Below are positions 24,790-35,704 of a stretch of DNA of 64,000 nt, piece after piece; position 1 is the first letter of the stretch; the number at the start of each line of letters is the position of its first letter. Below the pieces are notes generated by a model. The model was not told the origin of the DNA, made no database searches, and saw only the letters and a program-made list of their open reading frames with translations. The stretch comes from Bullera alba (taxonomy: Eukaryota > Basidiomycota > Tremellomycetes > Tremellales > Bulleraceae), in contig BCIX01000001.1 in NCBI GenBank assembly GCA_001600095.1, positions 3,497,198 to 3,561,197 on the forward strand, written 5' to 3'. Position numbers and translations under genes: made by a program.

Positions 24790-25135
24790 CCGTTGAAGGT
24801 GGCCGAGAGGATGATGTCGGCTGGCTTGGGTCGTATGCAGCACGGGTGAGTTCGAGGATGGGCACACTGAGGAATCGTCGACCAGCATCGACAATATGAT
24901 CGTCCAAAACATGGTGATAAGAGCTTCCGACGGAACTTGGGACGGAGTAACAGCCAATCTCCGTGCTTTCTCTCGGTGAGATCCGCCGGCCCGCGATCGA
25001 CTGGATCTTCCGTGTCAAAAGATGATGACGTCTGATTCCAGCGTAGCTCATTCATTTGTTGTTGACAACAACTCATTCAGCTAAGTCGACAGAGGGAACT
25101 AGGATCGCAGGTCGGTGTGAGATTTCGTCGTGAAC
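24790..25135. other. divergent intergenic region M16 peptidase / RAD4
   Basis: About 345 bp between divergent starts. The peptidase frame stays open upstream to 24957, but that part lacks protein character. No motif recognised. Confidence 0.5.
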
Positions 25136-28100
25136 ATGAGCGCTCCGAGAACGAAGAAGGCGAAGATCATCCCATTGCAGAACCAGCTGGGCCCTCCGAC
25201 CAAGAAGACGCCAAAAGCAATCGGTCGCAAGACCACCCCGACGATCGTGTCCGATTCCGCAGGAGCCAGTTCAAGTGTATTCAAGGTCAAGCCAGCCAGG
25301 ACGAAGAAGGGTGAGTCGGTGAACACTCATGAAGGTCTCCACTGACCGGGATTGTAGTTGCACCACAAAAGCCGATATCGGTACACTCGAGCTCTGAGAA
25401 TGAAAACCAGGAAGACGAGGAGGATGACCTGGAAGAAGTGCCTATACCCTCTGCGGCCGGTCCGTCTTCTTCGCGCGGCGGCACACCTGCCACTGGTGGT
25501 ACAGCAACAGGCTATAACACTCCCGGAACAGTGACCACCGCACCTAGCATGAATGACCACTATGGCGCTTATGGCGAGGAAGATGAAGCGGAGGATCAGG
25601 GCACAAATGACGAAGGAGTCATTCGGTTGGAGCTGGATGGTGAAACTCAGGAGCAGAGAGACAAGAGGAAGGCAATGGCTCTGAGAAAGTGAGCTGACTC
25701 TTAGGTGGGCCTCGTGCACAGCTGATTGAGATGACAGGAAACCGATAACATCGAAAGACAGGGCTATACGTCTGGAAGCACATAAACTTCATGTGGTCTC
25801 CTTGATCGTATCTGCCCGGATACGCAACACCTGGTGCTGCAATCTCCTGCTAAAGGTATGTCACTAAGGTGGTATTTTGTCTAATCAATTACAGGCTCGG
25901 CTGTTATCGCTCCTACCGCATCCACTACAAGCAGCATTCAACATTCCTCCCTCTCGCTTCCCTGATCGAGCTCAGCGATCCCGCCTGTTCTTCGATGCTC
26001 TGCAATCATTAGTCACATGGTGGTCTCAGTCATTCTTTGATATCTCAGAGTCGACATTAGGACTCCGGACTCGACCTTGGGATGAAATACAGGAGCTCGT
26101 GGACCAGCTGCCCAGGTTGACACGGTCGGACATGTTCGGCAGTCACTTTGGCGAGACAGGCATGGATTACGCCGAGATGCACAAGAAGCTGGAAGAAGGT
26201 TCCGGTGGAGAACGTCTGCGTTCGTGTAACAGCTTGATGAAGAAGGTTCTCCAGCAAGAAGGCTCTAGGGACGTTTCCGCTCAGCTGTTTGTCGCGCTCG
26301 CAAGAGCTTGTGGTTTGGGAGCAAGGTTGGTCACGTCCCTCCAGCCGGTGCCTTGGCGAGCGGAGAAGGTGGCTGTGAAGAAAATGTCTGGGTCGAAGGG
26401 ACGTACGGTTGCAAGTCGGCAGGGCAATGGTGCCGACAATGACGATTCGGAAGAGGAGGAAATGGAGGAAGTTCCAATACCGGGCACACCGGACGGAAAC
26501 GGCAAGGCGCCAGTCAAGGGTAAAGGCAAGAAGCCGACGGTGCGAGCAGCGGGACAGCGTCGGCTACAGGATCCAGCGGATCTGTACCGCTTGCGTGCGC
26601 CCCGCCCACCCACTCAAAAAGTCGGAGGTCCATCAAAACCAAAGCCCAAGAAGAAGGAAGGTGAGTGGAGCCAGACACGCCTGACTAAGTGGCCAAGCTG
26701 ATATATTGGCAGACTTGACGAATCAACCTCCTGTTTTCTGGGCCGAGGTCTTCTCGCGGTCGGACCAACGCTGGATTCCCGTCGATCCCGTTAGAGGCGT
26801 TATCAGGAAGAAGACGCACTATGAGCCAGTGTCGGACACTGGTCCGATTCGAATGCTCTACGTCGTTGCCTTTGAAGAGGGTGAGTCCCAAGACGGATCT
26901 TTTGCGCATGATTTGACGCAATACAGACAACTACGCTCGAGACGTGACTCTGCGCTATGCCAAGAACTTTGGTGCAAAAACTGTCAAACTGCGAGTCCCG
27001 CAGAAGAAAGATGAGCCGGACTGGTGGGCACAAGTCATGCAAATCCTTGCGCGGCCCTATCGCCTGGTATGTTCAGCTAAACCAACTCAGACAGACAGCT
27101 AATCTCGGTGTAGAACCGCGATGACCTGGAAGACGCCGAGCTGGAGACAAGTCAGGTGTCGGAGGGTATGCCTGCGCATATGAACGGTTTCAAGGATCAT
27201 CCGATGTGGGTATCTCCACACCTTCCAGCGAAATCAAAGGCTGATCTGAGGTGCAGCTACGTCCTGGAACGGCATCTGAAACGAGAAGAGGTGATCACGC
27301 CCAAGAAGGAGATCGGCCGATTCCGAGGGGAACCGGTATTCCGGCGGCACAATGTGGTGGCATGCAAGACCGCCGAGACGTGGATGCGGATCGGGCGGAG
27401 GGTGAAAGACCGCCAGGAGCCGTTGAAATGGGTCAAGCAGCGAGCCGTGACTCTGCAAAAACGGCGGGCCCAGGAGTTGTCGATGCAGGAGAGTGGAGAG
27501 TCGATTCAACAAGGTCTGTATGCCGAATGGCAGACGGAAATCTATCGTCCGCCTGCGATTAAAGACGTGAGTCGGCCCATCCCTTGACTAACGGGTAGCT
27601 GACCACAGCTGGATCAGGGCGTCATTCCGCAAAATGCCTTTGGCAATATCGACTTGTACGCTCCAACAATGTTGCCAGCAGGCGCGGTACATCTTCCATG
27701 TGAGTCTGTAACAGTCCCTGACATAGACACATATCCTGACTACTCCCCAGACAAAGGGATTACTAAGGTGGCCAAAGCTCTTGGTATTAGCTACGCAGAG
27801 GCTTGCGTAAGTCGCACTTTTGATCAGTCAATAGCTCCTAGCTCACGCCTGTTCAGACTGGGTTCGAGTTCAAGAAACAACGGGCAATACCGGTCATCAC
27901 AGGTATCGTGGTAGCGAAAGAGAATGAGTCATTGGTCATGGACGTGCGTGTAACAATCACAACCTTTATTTCAGCTGTACTGACATTCACATAGGCCTAT
28001 GAAGAGTCTGCCGCCGCGGCAGAGGAAAGGGAGAGGATTAAGCGGGAAGAGAAGGCGCTCAAGAAATGGGCGAAACTCATTAACGGGTTACGTGTTCGAG

Positions 28101-28896
28101 CTAGACTTCAGGCCGAGTACGGCACCGGAGAAGGCGTGAGTGCAATTGAAAACCCTAATCGGGTCATTTGCAATGATGACTTACGGTTCTTTATCAGTTG
28201 CAGGCGCAGCAGGTGAACCCGCTAGCAGAGGTGCCCGACGTGGAAGGCACAACGAAAACGCCCAAGAAGACTGCGGCGTCGGTCATAGCGAATGCGACAA
28301 AGGAAGCCGGAGAAGCCTGGACGTCGGCTATGCGGGATGAGACTCCTAGTGACGATGGCGGAGACGCGATCGAGGCCGACTCTCCCGAAACAACAACAGC
28401 AGCAACATCACCGAAAGTCAACGCCGATTCTGGGGCCGAGCCGCCTGCTGTGATCGAGAATGACTTTGCGGCGGGTCACGACTCCCTACAACATGCAGAT
28501 TCCGACCCGGAGCCCGACGAGGATATCGAGGATACGATGGCCACAAACGACAGACTCGGGGCACCGCCACATCCAGCGGAGACAGAAGGGCCTGTCGCTG
28601 CTAGCTCTGGGCGACCTACTCGATTGAAACTGACATTGTCGAATAAGGCAGCCGACTCGCCTGGCCCGGTCGGTAACGGAAGTTTGGATGACTCTGTTCG
28701 GCCTAAGAGGAATACGCGGAAGCAAGCTGCGACAAAGGCCAAAGCCCCTGCCCTTCGACCGGCAACCACGAGGAGCCTACGCAGCCGAGCTCCGAAATCA
28801 GAAGACAAGATCAAGGAGGAGATTGAGAAAAGGAATCGGCTCAAGGAGGCTTTGGCCAGTGACGCCGAAGACGAGGAGGACGATGAGGACATGTGA
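25136..28896 (+). CDS. RAD4: nucleotide-excision-repair damage sensor Rad4 (XPC homologue)
   Basis: Nuclear protein that recognises helix-distorting DNA damage and starts global-genome nucleotide excision repair, working with Rad23. About ten exons. The order of domains is right. First comes a Lys-rich, acidic N terminus, then the transglutaminase-fold region (SAQLFVALARACGLGARLV and VFWAEVFSRSDQRWIPVDP). Next are BHD1 (HPMWVSPHLPAKSKADLRCS to YVLERHLKREE), BHD2 (VKWVKQRAVTLQ-like segment; here EPLKWVKQRAVTLQ) and BHD3 (NAFGNIDLYAPTMLPAGAVH to AIPVITGIVVA). The C-terminal 200 residues are disordered, Ser/Thr/Ala-rich with an acidic end (EDEEDDEDM). The transglutaminase triad is degenerate in this family and no enzyme activity is expected. 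Confidence 0.94.
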
Positions 28897-29379
28897 AGCA
28901 CGCGTGTCGCATATCATGCATCTATGCGTTCTCTTGCTGCTCATCGTGTTCACAAGCTGTGCTGTCACTGCTAGGGGTATCGCATGACGTGTCGCACTGA
29001 CACGGTTTGACAAATTTGTTTCCGCTGGCTGCACCGCTGCGCATTGATACGCGCGGCGGTGGTCTGACGTTTTTGTGTGGCCATCCAGCGTGGATCGTGG
29101 TCATCCCGTGGATCCGAACTCACTCGTACGTGAACTGACAACGCCAACGACTCCAGGTACAACAACGACTGGCGACGAACAGGCATCAGAAGGCGGTAGC
29201 ACTCTTGCCGACAGAGAGATTCGGAACTGAGAACTCCCGGCTCTACGCTGCATCGAGTGGAAGCCAAAACGTCAACAGAATCTGAAACGGCAAACAGCTC
29301 TACGTCGCCGTCCTTTCTGTCAACTTTGCACAAACCCTCGCCCCCTTCGTCCTCCGACCCACTCAACTTGCTCGACGAA
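28897..29379. other. intergenic region RAD4 / ORM1
   Basis: About 480 bp, tandem orientation. The ORM1 frame is open for at least 120 bp upstream of the chosen ATG, so part of this may be coding if a spliced upstream start exists. No other gene seen. Confidence 0.5.
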
Positions 29380-30714
29380 ATGTCCCCTTCTCCACCCACC
29401 CTCACGCTCACTTCGCCCGTATCCCCCACTCGGTCAAGATCCGTCTCTCAGCCGATCCGGGAAGGTGTACAGACGGATTTCTTCGCTCACATCTCCTCGT
29501 CCATGGCCAGTGGTCAGGGCTCATCCGCATCCCCTTCATCCTCCAAGGCGGTCAATAGCAGCAATACCGGCTCATACGGTAGCTCTTCCGGATCAAGCAC
29601 GTTGGGCAGATCCAGCATGTTGAGAGCACAGAGCTCCAACTCGATTCTACGTTCGACTTCAGCCGCCCACTCCCAACTTCAGAAGCCATACAACGGTAAC
29701 TCTGTCAACTTTTCCGATACGCCCGCGACCGTAGGATCCACACTGAATGGCCTGATCAACGCAGTGGGAGGTGTGGCCATGGGCGGAGGCAGTCCGAGCG
29801 GTAAATCCACGGGTGTCAAAACCCGGGCGAGGAGTAGCTCCCTGGTCACGGTGACCGAGGTCGGAGGCGGCGGACCGGAGAACGAGGTAGATAGCTTTGG
29901 TGTTGGGCCAAATGAGAATGCGGCGTGGGTCAATGGTCCAGGTGAGCGCGGTGCTACCAGAGACACCCATTGGCCGTCCGGGCTAATGCCTATTTAACAG
30001 GTGCTTGGATGATTCACCCAGTCATCATCTTCATCGCCAAGGTGCTCATTGATGCCATTCCCGGTATGACGCAGGATGTCAGTTGGACTATTGTCAACCT
30101 CGGCTACATGGCTGTGAGTACACGTGTTGAGCTCAACTTCAGGAGACTTACCCCTCTCAGTGCTCTTTCCTCATGTTTCACCACGTGACGGGCACGCCTT
30201 TCGAGTCAAAGTGAGTAGTGTGATCGTGACGAAGGGACCACAGCTTATGGGGCAACAGCTCGGCAACTGGAGGTGCATATGACGAGTTGACGCTGTGGGA
30301 ACAAATCGACTCTGGAGCTCAGTACACCCCGGCCAAGAAGTGGCTGACCAGTATGCCCATCGGACTGTAAGTCGGCCGGTGGATATCGTTCCATTATCCA
30401 GGCTGACCTCTCGGCTCCTAGATTTCTCATCTCCACCCACTATACCAAGTACGACTATATCCTGTTCGCTTTGAATTTCGCAGCTCTAGTCTTCGTCCTC
30501 TTCCCCAAGCTTCCCATCGTGAGTTAAAATTGCAACACAGAGGCGGCACAGCGCAAAGTCATTAAATTGACCAATCTCTCAGCTGCATCGACTTCGGTTC
30601 CACTTCCTTCCCGCCGTGCCAAATACCGATGCCGCCCCCACGCCCATCACTTCCCGGCCGCCCTCTCCACTCCGTCAAGGCTCTCCTCTGCGTCAAGGCA
30701 AGGACGGTAGATGA
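29380..30714 (+). CDS. ORM1: ORMDL-family regulator of serine palmitoyltransferase
   Basis: ER membrane protein that inhibits serine palmitoyltransferase and so sets sphingolipid levels. Spliced sequence shows the full family core: NENAAWVNGPGAWMIHPVI, VLIDAIPGMTQDVSWTIVNL, HVTGTPFESN, YDELTLWEQIDSGAQYTPAK, KWLTSMPIGLFLISTHYTKY and LPKLPILHRLRF-like end (FPKLPILHRLRFHF). Membrane spans fit the four-helix ORMDL topology. The N-terminal extension before the core is about 180 residues from this start, Ser-rich, much longer than in yeast Orm1/2 (about 70). The C terminus adds a Pro/Arg tail (SPLRQGSPLRQGKDGR). The first in-frame ATG is at 29380; the frame remains open upstream, so the true start may lie in an earlier exon. 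Ser/Thr phosphorylation of the N terminus controls yeast Orm proteins. Confidence 0.93.
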
Positions 30715-31006
30715 TCTTTTGGATAGGATACTGCTGTACACGACTTTATGAGGATGGAATGATAGTTTTAGAGGTCGTACGGTCAGACAGCGTCTCGGCG
30801 TGACTTACATGTGTGATACGCTGTGATGCACCCTGTATGGACTTTGACCACGACATCAACCTTGACTTCATCTCTTAGCGAGAGGGCGGGGCCAGCGATG
30901 AGAGTTGGGTCGAGCATGATGTACATTCAGATTATATACAAATGTTTGTAGTTTGCTTCTTCAGACTCTTCCACAGCCCCCTAGTCCTGCGAGCAAGCAA
31001 GTTGCT

Positions 31007-31383
31007 TTACTCGGCGGTGGCCTCGTCGACAGCCTTATCAAGTGCCTCCTCCTGCTTGTATGCGTTGACCTCGGAGTTGGATGATCGAGTTCGCTCGTCA
31101 ACGGTCTCTCCTCCACCGATCGAGTCTTTCAGTCCCTCGACCTCCTCTGTGAGGTTCGTCAGCATCGAATAGTTCGTGTGAGAAGGGTTGCGATGCACAT
31201 GGAGGTGTGAAGAGGTGGTCGAATATGAAGAAGCTCCGACTCACGCTTGGAAACCTCGCCAGTCTCCTCAGATCGAGCAGCCTCTTTGTCCTCCTTCTCG
31301 GCGTCGATGTTAGAGTACTCCTCTCTGCCCTCGTTCTGGGGGACGAAGGACTCGTCGTTGGGGGCATCGTTGGGAGCAGACAT
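31007..31383 (-). CDS. small acidic hydrophilic protein, unknown
   Basis: Two exons joined by one intron (donor GTGAGT, acceptor CTCACAG) give about 92 aa with no hydrophobic stretch. It starts MSAPNDAPNDESFVPQNEG and ends EEALDKAVDEATAE. Asp, Glu, Ser, Lys and Asn dominate, so it should be disordered or helical when bound. I do not recognise a family. It has a good TATA box 118 bp upstream and a long G-poor, CAA-rich leader, both marks of a strongly or conditionally expressed gene. A stress-protectant role is possible but only inferred. Confidence 0.78.
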
Positions 31384-31446
31384 GGCGTTTAGTAGTTGTG
31401 TTTGGTTTGGGTGGTGTTGAGAGTGGTAGCTTGGTGTGGATGCTTG

Positions 31447-31468
31447 TTGGTTGATTGTTGGTTGATTG
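31447..31468. repeat. perfect 11-bp tandem duplication in a 5' leader
   Basis: TTGGTTGATTG occurs twice without a gap. On the transcribed (minus) strand it reads CAATCAACCAA twice and lies in the presumed leader of the small acidic protein gene, between its TATA box and its ATG. Confidence 0.85.
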
Positions 31469-31500
31469 TCGGAGACAAGGGGGATCTGAAGCTGCTCGAC

Positions 31501-31509
31501 CTTTATATA
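31501..31509 (-). promoter_or_regulatory. TATA box of the small acidic protein gene
   Basis: On the minus strand the sequence reads TATATAAAG, a strong TATA element, 118 bp upstream of the ATG at 31383. Confidence 0.7.
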
Positions 31510-32058
31510 CTCTACCCCAAGGCCCTGACGACTTGTTGACATGACACTAAGCCTTAAGGGGCAGGGGTTGTGACGTCTGACGTCGTGTCTTGTGGTGACG
31601 CCGTGACGATTCTTGGGAATCGATTCCCGCCATCGTGGCTAATGTTGATCAGATTAGTTGCGTCATATGTTGCCTCATAGCTCATGCAGCTGGTCCAAGA
31701 CAGGGAAACGGCACTGAAACCATGGATCATGACATCGACGCGACGGTCCACATCGCCGATTTCGCGATCGGGTCTCGGGCCCTTGGACCGTTCTGTCTTG
31801 GGTTCGTTGCCGGCTACTATATACTAAGCCTAGGATATCTTCCCGATTCGAGCTAGCGGGAGATGCTGATGCATGCAGTGTCATAGGTGGAATGGGCTTC
31901 AACATAAGGTCATCGCATGCGGTCCCTGCTGCCTGCGTCGCGATGATCACTGCCAAAAAGCAGATCGATCGGATCGTGGTGACTGGCGGTGACATGATGC
32001 CGGAATGGACATTGGAATCTCGTGCCTGAATTCCTCGATTCCAGGGAACCGCGATTGC

Positions 32059-32206
32059 GGGGAAGTCCGGGGAAGTCTCTGAGCGTGATCACCGTCCAAC
32101 GCTGTCCAACGGTCCACCAACCGTCTCCTGAGGACCAGCGCGACTGATCACAGAACAGTCACGACTAACAGCGACTAACAATGACTAGATGACTTTGAGA
32201 TGACTG
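32059..32206. repeat. cluster of short direct repeats with about 10-bp spacing
   Basis: GGGGAAGTC(C/T) at 32059 and 32069; GTCCAAC at 32094 and 32104; CGACTAACA at 32162 and 32172; GACT words at 32142, 32163, 32173, 32183, 32191 and 32202. Three unrelated words each recur exactly 10 bp apart. Confidence 0.7.
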
Positions 32207-32804
32207 AACCATTGCGGTAACACTAGTTGCTTGCAAAATGCTTGAACGGAGTGGGATTGAGTTCATCAGTGCGGCAGTCATGCACAAAGGCCATTTTTTG
32301 GACGCCTGTTGACTCCTGTGAGGTAGTTAGGCGAACGTCACAAAGTCCGTTTAGGCATCACTGCAAGCGGCGTTGTGGGCACAACATGGAAAGGTCGCAG
32401 TGGTGAGATCACGATGGGGAGGACGGTCTTTTGCACTCTGCAGCATCTGAGGGACCCATCGTACGCCAGGACGCCTAGTCCTGCCTGTCCTGCTCAATGG
32501 GCGATGCAACTGATCAACCCGATGAACGCTGATCTCCCCAAGATAGGCAACCACGATCTTCTGCAGGATGCCCGGTACCCACTCTTTCTGAGTATAGCAG
32601 GCAACGGCGTCAGTGGGTCGTGAATGCAGTGCATGGCCATATGTGCAGACTGCTGATCATTTGGCGACAGTACTAGTTGTTCTAAGATATCAGATAGGCC
32701 CCCTCTTCCCATGTATCTATGTAGATCCCGACAGAAGCCAACAGGCATGCCACAGATCCAAGTTACGACCCAAGATGGCTCGACGGTTCAGTTACCACTA
32801 ACAC

Positions 32805-35174
32805 TCATCGACTGCTCTTTTTGATCAAGCGCTGTTTCTCCGCTTTGGCCATTTTCGTCTTGCGCTTCTCCCGCTGTTCCTCCTTGACAGCCTTTTTGCG
32901 CTCCTGCAATATCAACCACTATCAGCGAAAAGACGGATTCTGCAGGTTGCTTGGACATACCTTCTTCGACTCCTTATCCTCGTGTCGGAATCCTCTAGGC
33001 CGGTTCTCGTGGTCCTCCTCCTCTTCATCCTCCACGCTCTCGGCGTCCACGTCTTCCTCGTCATCGAATCGGACCTTCTTCTCGAGTCCGCCTGATAGCT
33101 GCGTGTCTACCGTTGCGAGGTCTTTCAGTGCACTAGGGAGACTTTCTTCCGTGGTCTCCTTCGCTGCCTCCGAGTCCTGCTCCTTAGTCGTTGACGCCGG
33201 CGCCGGCTCGGTGTTTTTGGGCGACTTTGCTGCTGTCGACGTTGTTGCTTCCTGAATTGCTGACTCCGGGTACCCCTCTATCGCGGTCTTGTCGTTCCTC
33301 CTCTTCACATCGTTCAGTCCGGTGACTCCAGCGTAAATCAGATTTGCCCCTTTTCCTTGGTTGACCAATTCGACATCCCTCTCCGGGTCGTAAATCTCGC
33401 TCAGATTCTTCGGGATATACGACGACATGAAGACGGCATCGTCGTCCAGCTCATCTTGCCTCGCCTTGTCCGCCGCTCCTTCTTCATCCTGCTGCTCAAT
33501 GGCGTATTTGTCCAGCAAGTCCCGGAACGAGTCCAACAGTTTCTCCTCGCCACTCTCGCTAGTCTCCTCCGATCTGTTGATCCCATCCAGCTCCTCGTTG
33601 ACGATAAAGTCCCAGGTGCGCCGTAGTGAGAGCATCGGGAAGGCACCGTTAGACCGACGAGCAAAGTAGTCTTTGACATTCCGGATGTCCATCCGTAAGA
33701 AGTCGAAGGACCGGGGATGATCGTGTTCCACAGATTGCGATACGTCGATGATGTATAGATGGGAGTCGTGATACCTGAGACCGGAATAAGGAGGTTAATT
33801 ACAATTACTGAAACCTCAAGACCACACTTACAGCACGTTATACTCGCTGAGATCAGCGTGCACGAGATGGCAATGCTGATATATCCGCCTCATGCCCACG
33901 ATCATCTCGGCGTACAGCATCGGGAGCTCCTCTTCTGGGATCTCTGCATCTTTCAGCCGGGGCGATGGGCTACAACAGGTCAGCAACCTCTTGTCAGGTC
34001 TCGAAAATGCTCACCCTCCGTCAGTACCGAGGAACTCCATGACTAGGACGTTTTCCCGGCACTCCAGTACCACCGGGGTTCTGATACCTCCCGACTTCAG
34101 TCGCCGCAGATTCCGGAGCTCCTTCTCCGCCCAGACTTTGATCATCTTCCTTGGGTTCTTCGACGACGTGTATTCTCCCTTGAATCGCTGCTCGCCGACA
34201 ATGTAGTTCTGCCTCGAACGGAAATTCAGGATGGAGGTTCGATAGATTTTGACGGCTACGGGCCCTTTGTACGCAAGATCTTCGTTACTTCCTGTCGTGG
34301 AATAGTACACGTTGGCCTGAAAGTAGGGACAGTCAGTATAATCTTATGGCCGGTAACACTATCATCCCTCACCTCTTTACCGGTACTGATGCAATTCTCA
34401 ATCTTGGTGATCACGCCTCTACCCCCCAGGCTCTTGAGGACGAGTCTGGTTCTGTTGTCCAAGACTTGCTCCTGCGTCGCTCGATCGCTCTTATCCTTTT
34501 CTTGCTTCTCACCGCCGGCCTTGGGATTCGTCGATACACCTCCGGTGAACTTCAAGGCATTCACTTGTCGAGATGACAATGCTGATGTCGTTGAAGGTCC
34601 CGCAATCTGGTTCTTCTTCTGGGCGTGCAGTTGCTGCTGATTGACGTGCACGTTCCGTGAGGGCAATGGCGGTTTAGCCAATGTGGTACCGCCATTCAGC
34701 AACATTGTGGGCTCTTTAGTAGATGTCATGGCCGCTTGTTGCTGCCTTGCACGGTTGTAGTGCTTGGTGAAGTCTGCAAAGGTGACAAAGGTTTAGCTAC
34801 ATGCCTGTGCACGATCTGACGCAGCAGAACAGCCGCTTGGTACACTCACCTCCATGAGCCAGCTCCCAATCCTCATCCTCGACGTCCCATTCCTCTTCCT
34901 CTCCTTCGTAGTACAGCTCATCCTCATCCTCCGAGCCCGCGGTATCTCTTGGTGGAAGCAGCCCCTCGTCATCTGGCCCCCAGTCAGGCGGTCCTTCGTC
35001 ATCCTCGCCTTCCACTACACTTGAGCCGCTGGACGATCCGGATGTCGAACCAGAAGCATGGCGTTCCAGCTCTTCATGGTCGACGTCGCCGTCTCCAGCC
35101 TGAGCTGGATCTTGAACATCGATGTACGCCGCTCCGTCGGGTCTGCTGGTACCGGTCCCTGATATTGCCGCCAT
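32805..35174 (-). CDS. RIO1: atypical kinase/ATPase Rio1
   Basis: RIO-family kinase needed for the last cytoplasmic steps of 40S subunit maturation. RIO1 signature STGKEANVYYST is split by an intron near 34375. Then VAVKIYRTSILNFRSRQ (ATP lysine), AEKELRNLRRLKSGG, ENVLVMEFLG, the catalytic HADLSEYNVL and the metal-binding IDVSQSVEHDHP. The N terminus (about 110 residues) is acidic with runs of Gly/Ser. The C-terminal third is Asp/Glu-rich and ends in a Lys/Arg cluster (QREKRKTKMAKAEKQR), as in other fungal Rio1 proteins. About 600 aa, somewhat longer than yeast Rio1 (484). Divergent from the TSPO-like gene across a 530-bp spacer. Confidence 0.95.
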
Positions 35175-35704
35175 TATTGCGAGATGTGGTGGCAGATGGC
35201 TTGGGTGTGCTTTCTCGCCGATCGATGCAGCTGAGATCTACTGCTGGCTATAGTCTAGACTCTACACTCAATCTATACCTCTCGAGACCTCTCCATGCTA
35301 CAGCAGGTCCAGACAAGGTGCAGACAGAAGCTGCACCAAAAAGTTGGACCCGGTGGAGGTTGCGAGTGGCAACAACTTTGACTGCCACGTGGCGAGAGAT
35401 TACCTGGGCCGGTCAAAGCCAATTCCGGAAGGTTCCGCGCCGGGCCCCCGGGGGTTGACAACACGACGACACGTCCCTCGTCCGGCCGCGTTCACTACGT
35501 CATCAGCCCAAACCAGCAGCTTTGTGTGTGTCGTCACGGGGGCAGTTGATTGGACACACCCTTGCAGCCCACAGCGCCGCCTTACTCACCTGTATAAAAC
35601 CCGCTCCCCCTTGCTCTTACAACCAGGCCTTCCTTCCTCGCTGCATTACTATCACTTGGACTCTTACCTTTCTTCATCACTACACCCACAAACACATAGC
35701 AACA
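35175..35704. other. divergent promoter region RIO1 / TSPO-like gene
   Basis: About 530 bp. It holds a TATA box for the TSPO-like gene and C-rich tracts near 35445-35455. No gene supported. Confidence 0.6.
35593..35598 (+). promoter_or_regulatory. TATA box of the TSPO-like gene
   Basis: TATAAA, 112 bp upstream of the ATG at 35705, followed by a pyrimidine-rich tract, which fits a TATA-type regulated promoter. Confidence 0.65.

Larger units (their letters stand above)
31384..32804. other. 1.4 kb gene-poor region
   Basis: The longest stretch without a supported gene. It lies between the small acidic gene start and the RIO1 stop. Open frames are short and lack signatures. It contains the TATA box and leader described separately and a cluster of short direct repeats near 32059-32206. 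A non-coding RNA or an upstream control region is possible; nothing proves either. Confidence 0.6.
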
